Source: Rathayibacter sp. VKM Ac-2856
Lineage (GTDB): Bacteria > Actinomycetota > Actinomycetes > Actinomycetales > Microbacteriaceae
DNA length: 64,000 nucleotides
Assembly: GCF_013205055.1 (NCBI RefSeq)
Contig: NZ_JABMLF010000003.1
Location: forward strand, 62,001-126,000
Direction of reading: 5' to 3'
Position 1 is the first letter of the stretch. Each line of letters begins with the position of its first letter. Below, piece by piece: positions 37,053 to 44,124 of the stretch. The notes below the pieces were generated by a model that worked only from the letters and a program-made list of their open reading frames with translations, was not told the DNA's origin and did not search any database. Made by a program: the position numbers and the translations under genes.

Positions 37053-37138
37053 CGTGCCACCGTACGGCTCGATCGGGCGGCGACCGTCATCGTGGCGGCG
37101 ATCCGCGCGTCGCGGCCGATCGGCGAGTGCGCGGTCAT
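37049..37138 (-). CDS. 29-codon ORF bridging crtE and crtBI with ATGA overlaps at both ends
   Basis: The ATG at 37138 overlaps the crtE stop (ATGA) and the TGA at 37049-37051 overlaps the crtBI start (ATGA). The product would be MTAHSPIGRDAR followed by a basic Ala/Arg-rich tail, 29 residues. It has no recognisable domain. Its position suggests it keeps ribosomes moving from crtE to crtBI. It may be a translational bridge rather than a functional peptide, or chance. Confidence 0.35.
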   Translation of the reverse strand: MTAHSPIGRDARIAATMTVAARSSRTVAR

Positions 37139-38205
37139 CGGGTGCGCCCGAGGACGCTGGCGACCAGGGGACGCATCTCGGTGCGGAACGCCTCGGTCAC
37201 CGCGGGGGTGTGCAGAGCGTCCCAGGCCCGGTTGGCGAAGTCGCTCGCGAGCGCCTCCGCGTAGCCGCGCGAGCCGCACTCCTCGAGGATGCAGCGCACC
37301 CGCTCCGCCGTCTCGGGGTCGAGGTGCTCGTCGCCGATCAGCCCCTCGATCTCGCGCCAGCGGTCGGTCCCCGCGGCGTGGGCGATCAGGACCGTGCGCT
37401 TGCCCTCGCGGAGGTCGCCCAGCGTGGTCTTGCCGGTCTGCCCCTCGGTGCCGAAGACGCCGAGGAGGTCGTCGACGATCTGGTACGCGATGCCGATGCC
37501 GCGGCCGAACTCGCCGAGGGCCTCCACCGCCGCGTCGTCCGCGCCGGCCAGGATCGCCCCGGCCTGCAGCGGCGCCTCGAACGAGTAGACGGCGGTCTTC
37601 AGCCGCTCCATCTCGAGCACCTCGTCGACCGAGGGCATGCCGGGCATCAGCGAGAAGTCGACGTCGGCCAGCTCGCCCGCGGCGGAGGCGAAGACGGCCT
37701 CGTCGAGCAGGGTGAGCAGGCGCGCGCGGACGCCGTCCGCCGCGCCGACGCCCTCGATCAGGCGGTGCGCGCCGGTGAGCGCGAGGTCGCCCGCGATGAC
37801 GGCGACCGAGGTGCCGCGGTGCTCGGCGATCGGGATCGAGAGGCCGGCCGTCGTCGCCTCGTCGCGGTAGCTGCCCGAGACGTTCGGGCCGCCGCGGCGG
37901 ACGAAGTCGCGGTCGATCACGTCGTCGTGCACGATCAGCGCCGTGTGCAGCAGCTCGAAGGCCGCGCCGAGGTGGGCGGACGCCTCCGGGTCGAGGCCGC
38001 CGTGCGCCTCGTAGGCCGAGATCACCATCAGCGGGCGGAAGCGCTTGCCCCCGCGGGTGTTGGCCTCGATGGTCTGCCAGAGGGTGAGGTACCGGGGCCC
38101 GAGCCGCGTCGCCCGCGAGCGCGCGAGCGAGAAGAACCGGTCCAGGACAGCATCGACGTGCTCCTGCCGCCTTCGGGAGAGAACCACGGGGTCGCGCGTA
38201 TCCAC
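37135..38205 (-). CDS. crtE: Geranylgeranyl diphosphate synthase (polyprenyl synthetase)
   Basis: CrtE builds the C20 precursor of phytoene from isopentenyl and dimethylallyl diphosphate. The 356-residue protein has the RGGKRFRPLM substrate motif, the first aspartate-rich motif in LIVHDDVIDRDFVRRG and the second in QIVDDLLGVFG. GTG 38205 follows TAGCCT at 38213-38218 (minus strand) with seven bases between, and TTGCTA at 38234-38239 may be a weak -35. It is the first gene of the crt operon. Confidence 0.94.
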   Translation of the reverse strand: MDTRDPVVLSRRRQEHVDAVLDRFFSLARSRATRLGPRYLTLWQTIEANTRGGKRFRPLMVISAYEAHGGLDPEASAHLGAAFELLHTALIVHDDVIDRDFVRRGGPNVSGSYRDEATTAGLSIPIAEHRGTSVAVIAGDLALTGAHRLIEGVGAADGVRARLLTLLDEAVFASAAGELADVDFSLMPGMPSVDEVLEMERLKTAVYSFEAPLQAGAILAGADDAAVEALGEFGRGIGIAYQIVDDLLGVFGTEGQTGKTTLGDLREGKRTVLIAHAAGTDRWREIEGLIGDEHLDPETAERVRCILEECGSRGYAEALASDFANRAWDALHTPAVTEAFRTEMRPLVASVLGRTR

Positions 38206-38279
38206 GGGGTCGAGGCTAACAAACTCGCTTCTCTAGCAATAAGCCGGCTGAGTTCCGCGGTCGTGCTTGACTTACGGTC
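38206..38279. promoter_or_regulatory. Divergent crtE/idi promoter region
   Basis: The gap holds a minus-strand -10-like TAGCCT (38213-38218) for crtE and a plus-strand TACGGT (38273-38278) before idi. If TACGGT is the -10, transcription would start inside the first idi codons and favour GTG 38301. No palindrome typical of CrtR binding stands out. Confidence 0.5.
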
Positions 38280-38849
38280 ATGACTTCGGAAGGAATCGCC
38301 GTGCGCACCGACGAGCTCGAGCAGCTGGATCTCCTCGAGGAGGTCGTCCTGCTCGATGAGTCGGGGACGGCCGTCGGCGTGGCCGACAAGGCGACCGTGC
38401 ACGACACGGACACCCGCCTGCACCTCGCGTTCTCCTGCCACGTCTTCGCGCCCGACGGCGCGCTGCTGGTGACCCGCCGCGCGCTCGGCAAGCGCACCTG
38501 GCCCGGCGTCTGGACCAACTCGTTCTGCGGCCACCCCGCTCCCGGCGAGCGGATCGAGGACGCGGTGGTGCGCCGCGCCGAGCGCGAGCTGGGCGCCCGG
38601 CTCGAGACGCTCGAGGTGGCGCTGCCCGACTTCCGCTACCGCGCGGTGGACGCCTCCGGCATCGTCGAGAACGAGATCTGCCCGGTCTACACCGCGACGG
38701 TCTCGAGCCGCGACGCGCTCGACCCGCGCGCCGACGAGGTCATGGACGTCGAGTGGGTCGACCCCGAGGCGACGCTGGCCGCCGTCCGCGCGACCCCGTG
38801 GGCCTTCTCCCCCTGGCTCGTCCTCCAGCTCCCCCGCCTCCTCGGCTGA
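38280..38849 (+). CDS. idi: Isopentenyl-diphosphate delta-isomerase, type 1
   Basis: Idi interconverts isopentenyl and dimethylallyl diphosphate and so feeds the crt operon. The 189-residue protein has TRLHLAFSCHVF, the catalytic cysteine in WTNSFCGHP, a Nudix-like metal site (RRAERELG) and the catalytic glutamate in ENEICPVY. ATG 38280 is listed, but GTG 38301 has the better ribosome-binding site (GGAAGGA at 38288-38294) and a -10-like TACGGT at 38273-38278, which would give a 182-residue enzyme, the usual length. It is divergent from crtE. Confidence 0.94.
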   Translation: MTSEGIAVRTDELEQLDLLEEVVLLDESGTAVGVADKATVHDTDTRLHLAFSCHVFAPDGALLVTRRALGKRTWPGVWTNSFCGHPAPGERIEDAVVRRAERELGARLETLEVALPDFRYRAVDASGIVENEICPVYTATVSSRDALDPRADEVMDVEWVDPEATLAAVRATPWAFSPWLVLQLPRLLG

Positions 38850-38881
38850 CGCGCTGCGCCTGCTCGCGCTCCCGCGCCCTC

Positions 38882-38942
38882 CGCGAGATGCCACTTGTGC
38901 ACGCCCGACACGGCGTGTCGCGTGCACAAGTGGCATCTCGCG
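38882..38942. terminator. 22-bp perfect palindromic repeat with nested hairpin, copy 2
   Basis: Arms at 38882-38903 and 38921-38942 are perfect complements over 22 bases. The 17-base loop itself contains CGACACG and CGTGTCG as a nested stem. The first 18 bases equal the arm at 22722-22739. It lies between the convergent idi and dcd genes and ends eight bases from the dcd stop, exactly as copy 1 ends eight bases from the glyS stop. Confidence 0.78.
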
Positions 38943-38949
38943 GGAGGGG

Positions 38950-39534
38950 TCAGTCGGTGTAGACGTCGGTGCGGTGGAAGTTCAGGGCGGAGCGGGAGGC
39001 CGTCGGGCCGCGCTGGCCCTGGTAGCGGGAGAGGTAGGCGGCCGAGCCGTAGGGCTGCTCGGCCGGCGAGCTGAGCCGGAAGAAGCACATCTGGCCGATC
39101 TTCATCCCGGGCCACAGCATGATCGGCAGGGTGGCGACGTTGCTCAGCTCGAGCGTGACGTGCCCGGTGAAGCCCGGATCGATGAAGCCCGCCGTGGAGT
39201 GGGTGAGCAGCCCCAGTCGCCCGAGCGAGCTCTTGCCCTCGAGCCGGGCGGCGATGTCGTCGGGCAGCGCCACCTCCTCGTAGGTCGATCCGAGGACGAA
39301 CTCGCCGGGGTGCAGGATGAACGCCTCGCCCGCCGGGGTCTCGACGAGCCGCGTCAGCTCGGGCTGGTCCTCGGCCGGATCGATGTACGGGTAGCGGTGG
39401 TTGTCGAACAGCCGGAAGAAGCGGTCGAGGCGCACGTCGACCGAGGAGGGCTGGATCATCGCCGGATCGTGCGGAGTCAGTCCGACGCGGCCGGAGGACA
39501 GTTCGAGCTTGATGTCGCGATCGGAGAGCAGCAC
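38950..39534 (-). CDS. dcd: dCTP deaminase (possibly bifunctional dUMP-forming)
   Basis: Dcd deaminates dCTP in thymidylate supply. The 194-residue trimer-forming protein has [10 protein letters not shown] at the N-terminus, [16 protein letters not shown], the [20 protein letters not shown] active-site loop and a C-terminal GQRGPTASR. In Mycobacterium the homologue also cleaves the product to dUMP; that may hold here but is not proven by sequence. GTG 39534 follows TAGGAT at 39541-39546 with a six-base gap. Confidence 0.94.
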   Translation of the reverse strand: MLLSDRDIKLELSSGRVGLTPHDPAMIQPSSVDVRLDRFFRLFDNHRYPYIDPAEDQPELTRLVETPAGEAFILHPGEFVLGSTYEEVALPDDIAARLEGKSSLGRLGLLTHSTAGFIDPGFTGHVTLELSNVATLPIMLWPGMKIGQMCFFRLSSPAEQPYGSAAYLSRYQGQRGPTASRSALNFHRTDVYTD

Positions 39535-39593
39535 GAGGCGATCCTAGGGTGCGGGGCTTGCTAGCATGTCCTGGTGCGCCCGAGCGGCGCCGC

Positions 39594-39667
39594 GCGAGTG
39601 TAGTTCAATGGTAGAACTTCTGCTTCCCAAGCAGATGGCGCGGGTTCGATTCCCGTCACTCGCTCCA
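39594..39667 (+). tRNA. tRNA-Gly, anticodon CCC
   Basis: The acceptor stem GCGAGTG (39594-39600) pairs with CACTCGC (39657-39663). The anticodon stem TCTGC/GCAGA encloses the loop TTCCCAA, giving anticodon CCC. The T-loop is GGTTCGATTCC. An encoded CCA follows the discriminator base at 39665-39667. The length of 74 bases is normal for tRNA-Gly. Confidence 0.97.
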
Positions 39668-39703
39668 CTCGCCCTTCTGGTCACCGCTCGCTGATCGCCG
39701 GTG

Positions 39704-40345
39704 TCATTCGTGCGCCGCGGCGAACAGCTCGAGGATCTCCGCCGCGATGATCGCGTGCCCGCGCCCGTTCGGGTGGTTCGGCTGCGCCATCAGCTCCGCC
39801 AAGGAGTAGCCCTCCGCGTGCAGCCGGCGGAAGACCCGGAACGGGTCCGCCAGCGGCAGGACCTGCCGCGCGGCGAGCTCGCGGATCTGCTCGGCGTGCT
39901 GCGCGAGGGGGTCCTCCGGATCGGCGAGGTCCGCCGTCAGGTCGGGCGACGGGGTGATCAGCACAGGGACCGCGCCCGCTCCGAGCACCGCGGCGATCAT
40001 CGACTCCCAGGCGCGGCGCGCCCGCTCGAGTCCGATCACCCGGTCGTTCAGGGCGTAGTCGATCAGGACGACATCGGGGCGGTGCCCCAGGACCTCGACG
40101 ATCCGGCCCGCGCCCGCCTCCGAGTGCTCGCCGCCGACGGCGGTGACGATCGCGTTGAGCACGGCGCGGGGACGGAGCTCGGCCAGCCGGGCGGCCACGA
40201 CCTGGGGGTAGGCGGAGCGGCGGTCGACCACCGGGGTCGCGGCGTAGCCGGCGGGGACGCTGTGGCCGTGGAAGACGAGGTTCACCGCACGGTTCCCGGG
40301 CCAGGCCCGCTCCAGCTCGGCGACGACCCGCCCGAGGTCCGGCAC
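39704..40345 (-). CDS. SGNH/GDSL-family hydrolase
   Basis: This 213-residue protein has the SGNH blocks: the nucleophile serine in VFHGHSVPAGY (with His replacing the usual Asp of GDS), VGGEHSEAGAG, the block III asparagine in LIDYALNDRVI and the catalytic His in NHPNGRGH. It probably de-esterifies a sugar or lipid; no signal peptide is seen. The GTG start lies two bases behind the lacI-type regulator stop, so the two are cotranscribed and the regulator probably controls sugar use. Confidence 0.85.
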   Translation of the reverse strand: MPDLGRVVAELERAWPGNRAVNLVFHGHSVPAGYAATPVVDRRSAYPQVVAARLAELRPRAVLNAIVTAVGGEHSEAGAGRIVEVLGHRPDVVLIDYALNDRVIGLERARRAWESMIAAVLGAGAVPVLITPSPDLTADLADPEDPLAQHAEQIRELAARQVLPLADPFRVFRRLHAEGYSLAELMAQPNHPNGRGHAIIAAEILELFAAAHE

Positions 40346-40347
40346 GG

Positions 40348-41364
40348 CTAGCGGGTCGCCGGCGGGGCGGTGCTGGCCCGGACGATCAGGGTCGTGGGCA
40401 CCAGCTCGGTCACGGGCTCGTCGCTGACCCCGTCGGCGAGCTGCTCGAGCAGCAGCTCGACGCACCGCACGCCGACCGCCCGGTAGTCCTGGCGGACCGT
40501 CGTGAGCGGCGGCGAGTAGTCCTGCGCCTCGGGGATGTCGTTGAAGCCGACGACGCTGACGTCCTCGGGGATCCGCAGTCCGTGCTCCGCGAAGGCCCGG
40601 TAGACGCCCAGCGCGGCCTCATCGCTCGAGACGAGCACGGCGGTGCAGTCGCCGCTCTCGGCCAGCGCGGCGCCCTGCAGGTACCCGCCGTCGGAGAGCC
40701 AGTTGCCGTAGCGGACGGGGGGAACGGGAGCGCCGGCCGCGACGAGCGCCTCCCGCCAGGCCGCCTCGCGGCGCTCGGCCGCGAACGAGCCCCGCGGTCC
40801 GGCGATGTGGTGCACGGTGCGGTGCCCCAGCCCCAGCAGGTGCTCCACCGCGGCGCGGACGCCGCCCGCCTGGTCCGCGTCGACCACGGGCGAGGAGGCT
40901 CCGGCGGCCGCGTTGACGAGCACGCGCGGGATGCTGGGGAGGGTCAGCCGGTCGGTGTCGCGCAGGTGCGTCTCGACGACGACGATGAGGCCGTCCACCG
41001 CGAGCTCGCCGAACCGGGTGAAGGCGCCGTTCAGCCCGGTCTGGCTGGCCGCGGAGACCGGGACGAGGGTGATCGCATAGCCCGCCGCCGCCGCGGCGGC
41101 GGCGATCGAGTCCACCGTCCGCATCATCCCGAGGGTGTCGAGGCTGAAGACGGCGACGCCGATGGTGCGGAACGAGCCGCTCTTGAGGGCGCGGGCCGCG
41201 CTGTTCGGCCGGTAGCCGAGGGTGCGCATGGCGTCGAGCACGAGCTGTCGTGTCGCGGGAACGACGTTGGTCTGTCCGTTCGCGACGCGCGAGGCGGTGA
41301 CGGGGGCCACTCCGGCCAGGCGCGCCACGTCCGCCAGGGAGGGGCGGCGGGGGGCTTCGGTCAT
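40348..41364 (-). CDS. LacI-family transcriptional regulator
   Basis: This 338-residue repressor has the LacI helix-turn-helix (SLADVARLAGVAPVTASRVANG), the hinge helix (NSAARALKSG) and a periplasmic-binding-protein-like effector domain ending in VGFNDIPEAQDYSPPLTTVRQDY. The effector is unknown, probably a sugar. ATG 41364 has CACTAT at 41371-41376 six bases upstream. A second possible start at 41460 also has a TACCAT hexamer six bases upstream and would add 32 residues. It is divergent from the solute-binding protein. Confidence 0.92.
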   Translation of the reverse strand: MTEAPRRPSLADVARLAGVAPVTASRVANGQTNVVPATRQLVLDAMRTLGYRPNSAARALKSGSFRTIGVAVFSLDTLGMMRTVDSIAAAAAAAGYAITLVPVSAASQTGLNGAFTRFGELAVDGLIVVVETHLRDTDRLTLPSIPRVLVNAAAGASSPVVDADQAGGVRAAVEHLLGLGHRTVHHIAGPRGSFAAERREAAWREALVAAGAPVPPVRYGNWLSDGGYLQGAALAESGDCTAVLVSSDEAALGVYRAFAEHGLRIPEDVSVVGFNDIPEAQDYSPPLTTVRQDYRAVGVRCVELLLEQLADGVSDEPVTELVPTTLIVRASTAPPATR

Positions 41365-41499
41365 GTCTCCATAGTGGCTCCTCCTGCGCCGCAGCTCGTC
41401 CAGGACGTCCTCGAGGAAGTCGGGCGGGGGGAGGGGGTCGGGCCCGGGCTCGGAGGACATGTCCGAATGGTAAGGCAACCACGGACGCCCGGATCCTCG

Positions 41500-41505
41500 T
41501 ATGAT
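41500..41505 (+). promoter_or_regulatory. Probable -10 element TATGAT of the solute-binding lipoprotein gene
   Basis: TATGAT is the best -10 hexamer in this divergent region and lies 52 bases before GTG 41558. The resulting leader contains GACAGGACC as a weak ribosome-binding site. No convincing -35 is seen, which suits an activated or repressed promoter. Confidence 0.5.
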
Positions 41506-41557
41506 CGGCGGCGGCCGCCCCCGCCCGGGCTGCGGCGTGCTCGACGACAGGACCACC

Positions 41558-42847
41558 GTGACTCCTCGCCGCCTCCCCCGATTCGCCGCGGCGCTCGCCC
41601 TCGCCGCCACCGCGCTCGCGCTGCCGGGCTGCACCGGCGCGGCCGCCGCCGAGGACGACCGGCTGCTCGTCTGGACCTGGGACGACGAGCTCCCGCAGGT
41701 CGCCGAGCGCTACGAGCAGGAGCACCCGGGGGTCGAGATCGACGTCGTCGACGTCGGCACGGGGGCCGAGCAGTACACCGTCCTGCAGAACGTCCTCGCG
41801 GCCGGGTCCGGGACGCCGGACGCCGTCTTCCTCGACCACACCGCGCTCCCGCAGTTCGCCCTCTCCGGAGCCCTCGCCGACCTCGGTCCGCTCGGCGCCG
41901 CCGCTCTCGCCGACGGGTTCGCGCCCGGACCGTGGTCGGCGTCGCAGGTCGACGGCACGGTCTACGGGCTGCCGTGGGCCTCGGGGCCGATGGTGATGTT
42001 CTACAACGCGGCCCTCTTCGAGAGGCTCGGCGTGCCGGTGCCCACCACCTGGGACGAGTACGTGAGCGCGGCCGAGCATCTGCACGCCGCGGACCCGGAG
42101 GTGCACATCCTCAACGACACCGGGAACGCCGGCCTCGCCGCGAGCCTGATCCAGCAGGCCGGCGGCAGGCCCTTCGCCGTGAGCGGCTCGGAGATCGGGA
42201 TCGATCTCACCGACGCGGGGACCGCGCGGTACGCGGACACCTGGCAGCGGCTGCTCGACGACGACCTGCTCGCCCCGGTCCCCGACTGGAGCGACGAGTG
42301 GCGGAGGATGCTGGTGGAGGACAGGATCGCGACGCTGCCCGCCGGCAGCTGGATGGCCGCGGTCCTCGCCCGGACCGCCCCCGACTCCGCCGGCGACTGG
42401 CGCGTGGCGCAGCTGCCGCAGTGGGAGCCCGGCGCGAGCGTCGCCGCGGAGCACGGCGGCGGCGGCTTCTCGGTGCTCGAGAGCAGTGGGAGGAAGGAGC
42501 TCGCGGTCGACTTCCTGACCTTCGCCACCGCGGGCGACGGCGTCGAGGTCATCCGCGACTCCGGGCTGTGGCCGGCGCACCGGGCGGCGACCGAGGAGCC
42601 GGGCTTCCTGGACGAGCCGAACGCCTACTTCGGCGGGCAGGCGGTCAACCGGGAGTACGCCACCGCCTCGGAGCGGGCCCCGGAGGACTTCCGCTTCCTC
42701 CCGTTCCAGGTCTACGCCTCCGGGGTCTTCAACGACTCGGTCGGCAGGGCCTACACCGGGGAGGCGACGCTGCAGGACGGACTGCTCGACTGGCAGGCGG
42801 AGCTGGTGGAGTACGGCGCCCAGCAGGGCTTCTCGATCCGGGAGTGA
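41558..42847 (+). CDS. Extracellular solute-binding lipoprotein, family 1 (sugar ABC type)
   Basis: This 429-residue protein starts at GTG 41558 with a signal peptide (RRLPRFAAALALAATALALPG) and the lipobox LPGC, so it is anchored in the outer leaflet of the membrane. The mature part (LLVWTWDDELPQVAERYEQEHP, later GLPWASGPMVMFYNAALFERLG) is typical of family 1 sugar-binding proteins. No permease or ATPase gene follows, so it is an orphan receptor that may use a transporter encoded elsewhere. The LacI-type gene divergent from it is the obvious regulator. Confidence 0.9.
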   Translation: MTPRRLPRFAAALALAATALALPGCTGAAAAEDDRLLVWTWDDELPQVAERYEQEHPGVEIDVVDVGTGAEQYTVLQNVLAAGSGTPDAVFLDHTALPQFALSGALADLGPLGAAALADGFAPGPWSASQVDGTVYGLPWASGPMVMFYNAALFERLGVPVPTTWDEYVSAAEHLHAADPEVHILNDTGNAGLAASLIQQAGGRPFAVSGSEIGIDLTDAGTARYADTWQRLLDDDLLAPVPDWSDEWRRMLVEDRIATLPAGSWMAAVLARTAPDSAGDWRVAQLPQWEPGASVAAEHGGGGFSVLESSGRKELAVDFLTFATAGDGVEVIRDSGLWPAHRAATEEPGFLDEPNAYFGGQAVNREYATASERAPEDFRFLPFQVYASGVFNDSVGRAYTGEATLQDGLLDWQAELVEYGAQQGFSIRE

Positions 42848-42923
42848 CGCGGATCGGCGCGACACGCCGAGCGGATCCGCGCCGGCAGGCCGATCGCGGC
42901 GCCCGACGGTGCAGGGTGGAGGG

Positions 42924-43574
42924 GTGAGCGAGCTCGTGCAGATCCCGTCTCCGGGCATCGCCCTCGAGTACGGGCACCCCGGCCGCCCGGTCGTGGTGAT
43001 CCTGCACGACGTGTTCGGCCGGCTGCCCTGGCTCGAGCCCTTCGCCGAGGCGGTGTCCAAGCACGGCTACCACGTGCTCGTCCCCGACCTCTACGACGGC
43101 TGGGCCACGCTCGCCCCGGAGGACGCGCGGGACCTCGCCGCGATGGCCGCGCAGGACCGCGCGCTCGCCTCCGTCGCCGACGCGGTGCGCACCGGAGCGG
43201 CGGCCGGGGCGGAGCGCTCCGCCCTGATCGGCTTCGGCTTCGGCGGGCGGCTGGCCCTGCTCGTCGCCGCGACCGGTCTCGTCGACGCGGTCGTCGCCTA
43301 CTACGCGACCCTCGGGCGCGAGGAGCACGCGCTCGTGCCCTGCCCGACGCTGCTGCACTACGCGCAGAGCGACGAGTGGCCGGAGGGCGACGACCCCGAG
43401 TCGTTCGTCGGGCGGCTGAAGGAGGCGGGCACGCCCGTCACCGCGCACACCTATCCCGACACTCAGCGGCACTTCGCGAACGCCACCCTGCGGGAGTCGG
43501 TGAGCCCGGCGGCCGCGGCCCTCGCCTACGCGCGGACGCTGTCGTTCCTCAACCCGCAGCTGATCGACTGCTGA
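42924..43574 (+). CDS. Dienelactone-hydrolase-family protein lacking the nucleophile
   Basis: This 216-residue alpha/beta-hydrolase has VVVILHDVFGRLPW (the HDxFG motif of dienelactone hydrolases), the turn LIGFGFGGRLAL, HYAQSDEWPEGD with the acid residue and the C-terminal histidine in QRHFANATL. The nucleophile elbow should read GFCFGG, but here the cysteine position (residue about 105) is glycine, so classical hydrolysis is unlikely. GTG 42924 is chosen over GTG 42909 because CAGGGT at 42912-42917 ends six bases before it. Confidence 0.88.
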   Translation: MSELVQIPSPGIALEYGHPGRPVVVILHDVFGRLPWLEPFAEAVSKHGYHVLVPDLYDGWATLAPEDARDLAAMAAQDRALASVADAVRTGAAAGAERSALIGFGFGGRLALLVAATGLVDAVVAYYATLGREEHALVPCPTLLHYAQSDEWPEGDDPESFVGRLKEAGTPVTAHTYPDTQRHFANATLRESVSPAAAALAYARTLSFLNPQLIDC

Positions 43575-43586
43575 CGACGTCCGGGC

Positions 43587-44105
43587 TCAGCCCTGCACGT
43601 CGTGCAGGTGGTGCTGCACGTCGTGCAGGTAGTACTTCGCGATCGTCTCGACAGTGAAGGACGCGCCGTCGCTGCGACGGCCCGGCCGCTGCCACTGACG
43701 GCCGGTGACGCCCTCGAAGACGTCGCTGATCCGCGCCGCCTCCTCGACGAGCTCGCGACCGACCACCGCCGGATCCTGCTGGTCGTAGCGCTCCTCCACC
43801 GCGGCCACGTCCTGGTCCCAGTTCGGGAAGAGCGGATCGTCGCCCTCGAGCATCAGGCCGAGGCGCCGGCGGTAGATCCGGTGCACGTCGCGCACGTGGG
43901 CGGCGTACTCCAGCGGGGACCAGGTCTCGTCGTCGGGGCGCCCCGCGGCGCCGTCGCGCTCGAGGACGTACGGCCAGGCGGCCGCGTTCTGGCGGATCAG
44001 AGCGGGGACGGCGTCGGACTCGACCAGCGAGGCGTCGAAGCCGCACTCGAGGCAGGGGCGCTCGAGCACCCAGGTCCAGTCCTTGGTGTCGGGAGTGATG
44101 GGCAT
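43587..44105 (-). CDS. DinB-family protein
   Basis: This 172-residue four-helix-bundle protein has the DinB pattern WSPLEYAAHVRDVHRIYRRRL and the C-terminal YYLHDVQHHLHDVQ, in which the histidines at helix ends would bind a metal. A direct DNA repeat (GTGCAGGT with CACGTCGTGCAG) duplicates the LHDVQ segment. Members act as thiol-dependent metal-binding enzymes in bacillithiol or mycothiol bacteria; the role here is unknown. ATG 44105 follows TACCCT at 44112-44117 with six bases between. Confidence 0.88.
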   Translation of the reverse strand: MPITPDTKDWTWVLERPCLECGFDASLVESDAVPALIRQNAAAWPYVLERDGAAGRPDDETWSPLEYAAHVRDVHRIYRRRLGLMLEGDDPLFPNWDQDVAAVEERYDQQDPAVVGRELVEEAARISDVFEGVTGRQWQRPGRRSDGASFTVETIAKYYLHDVQHHLHDVQG

Positions 44106-44124
44106 GGCTCCAGGGTAGGACCGC

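Noticed and set aside
34218-37715. A 1165-codon open frame on the plus strand opposite the carotenoid operon
   Set aside because: It is antisense to crtYe, crtBI and part of crtE, lacks any domain and has the Arg/Glu/Gly-rich composition of GC-rich antisense frames.
41365-41460. Treating the 32 codons upstream of the LacI helix-turn-helix as certain coding sequence
   Set aside because: A start at 41460 is possible, but the segment is unlike the family N-terminus and the nearer ATG has an equally good upstream hexamer.
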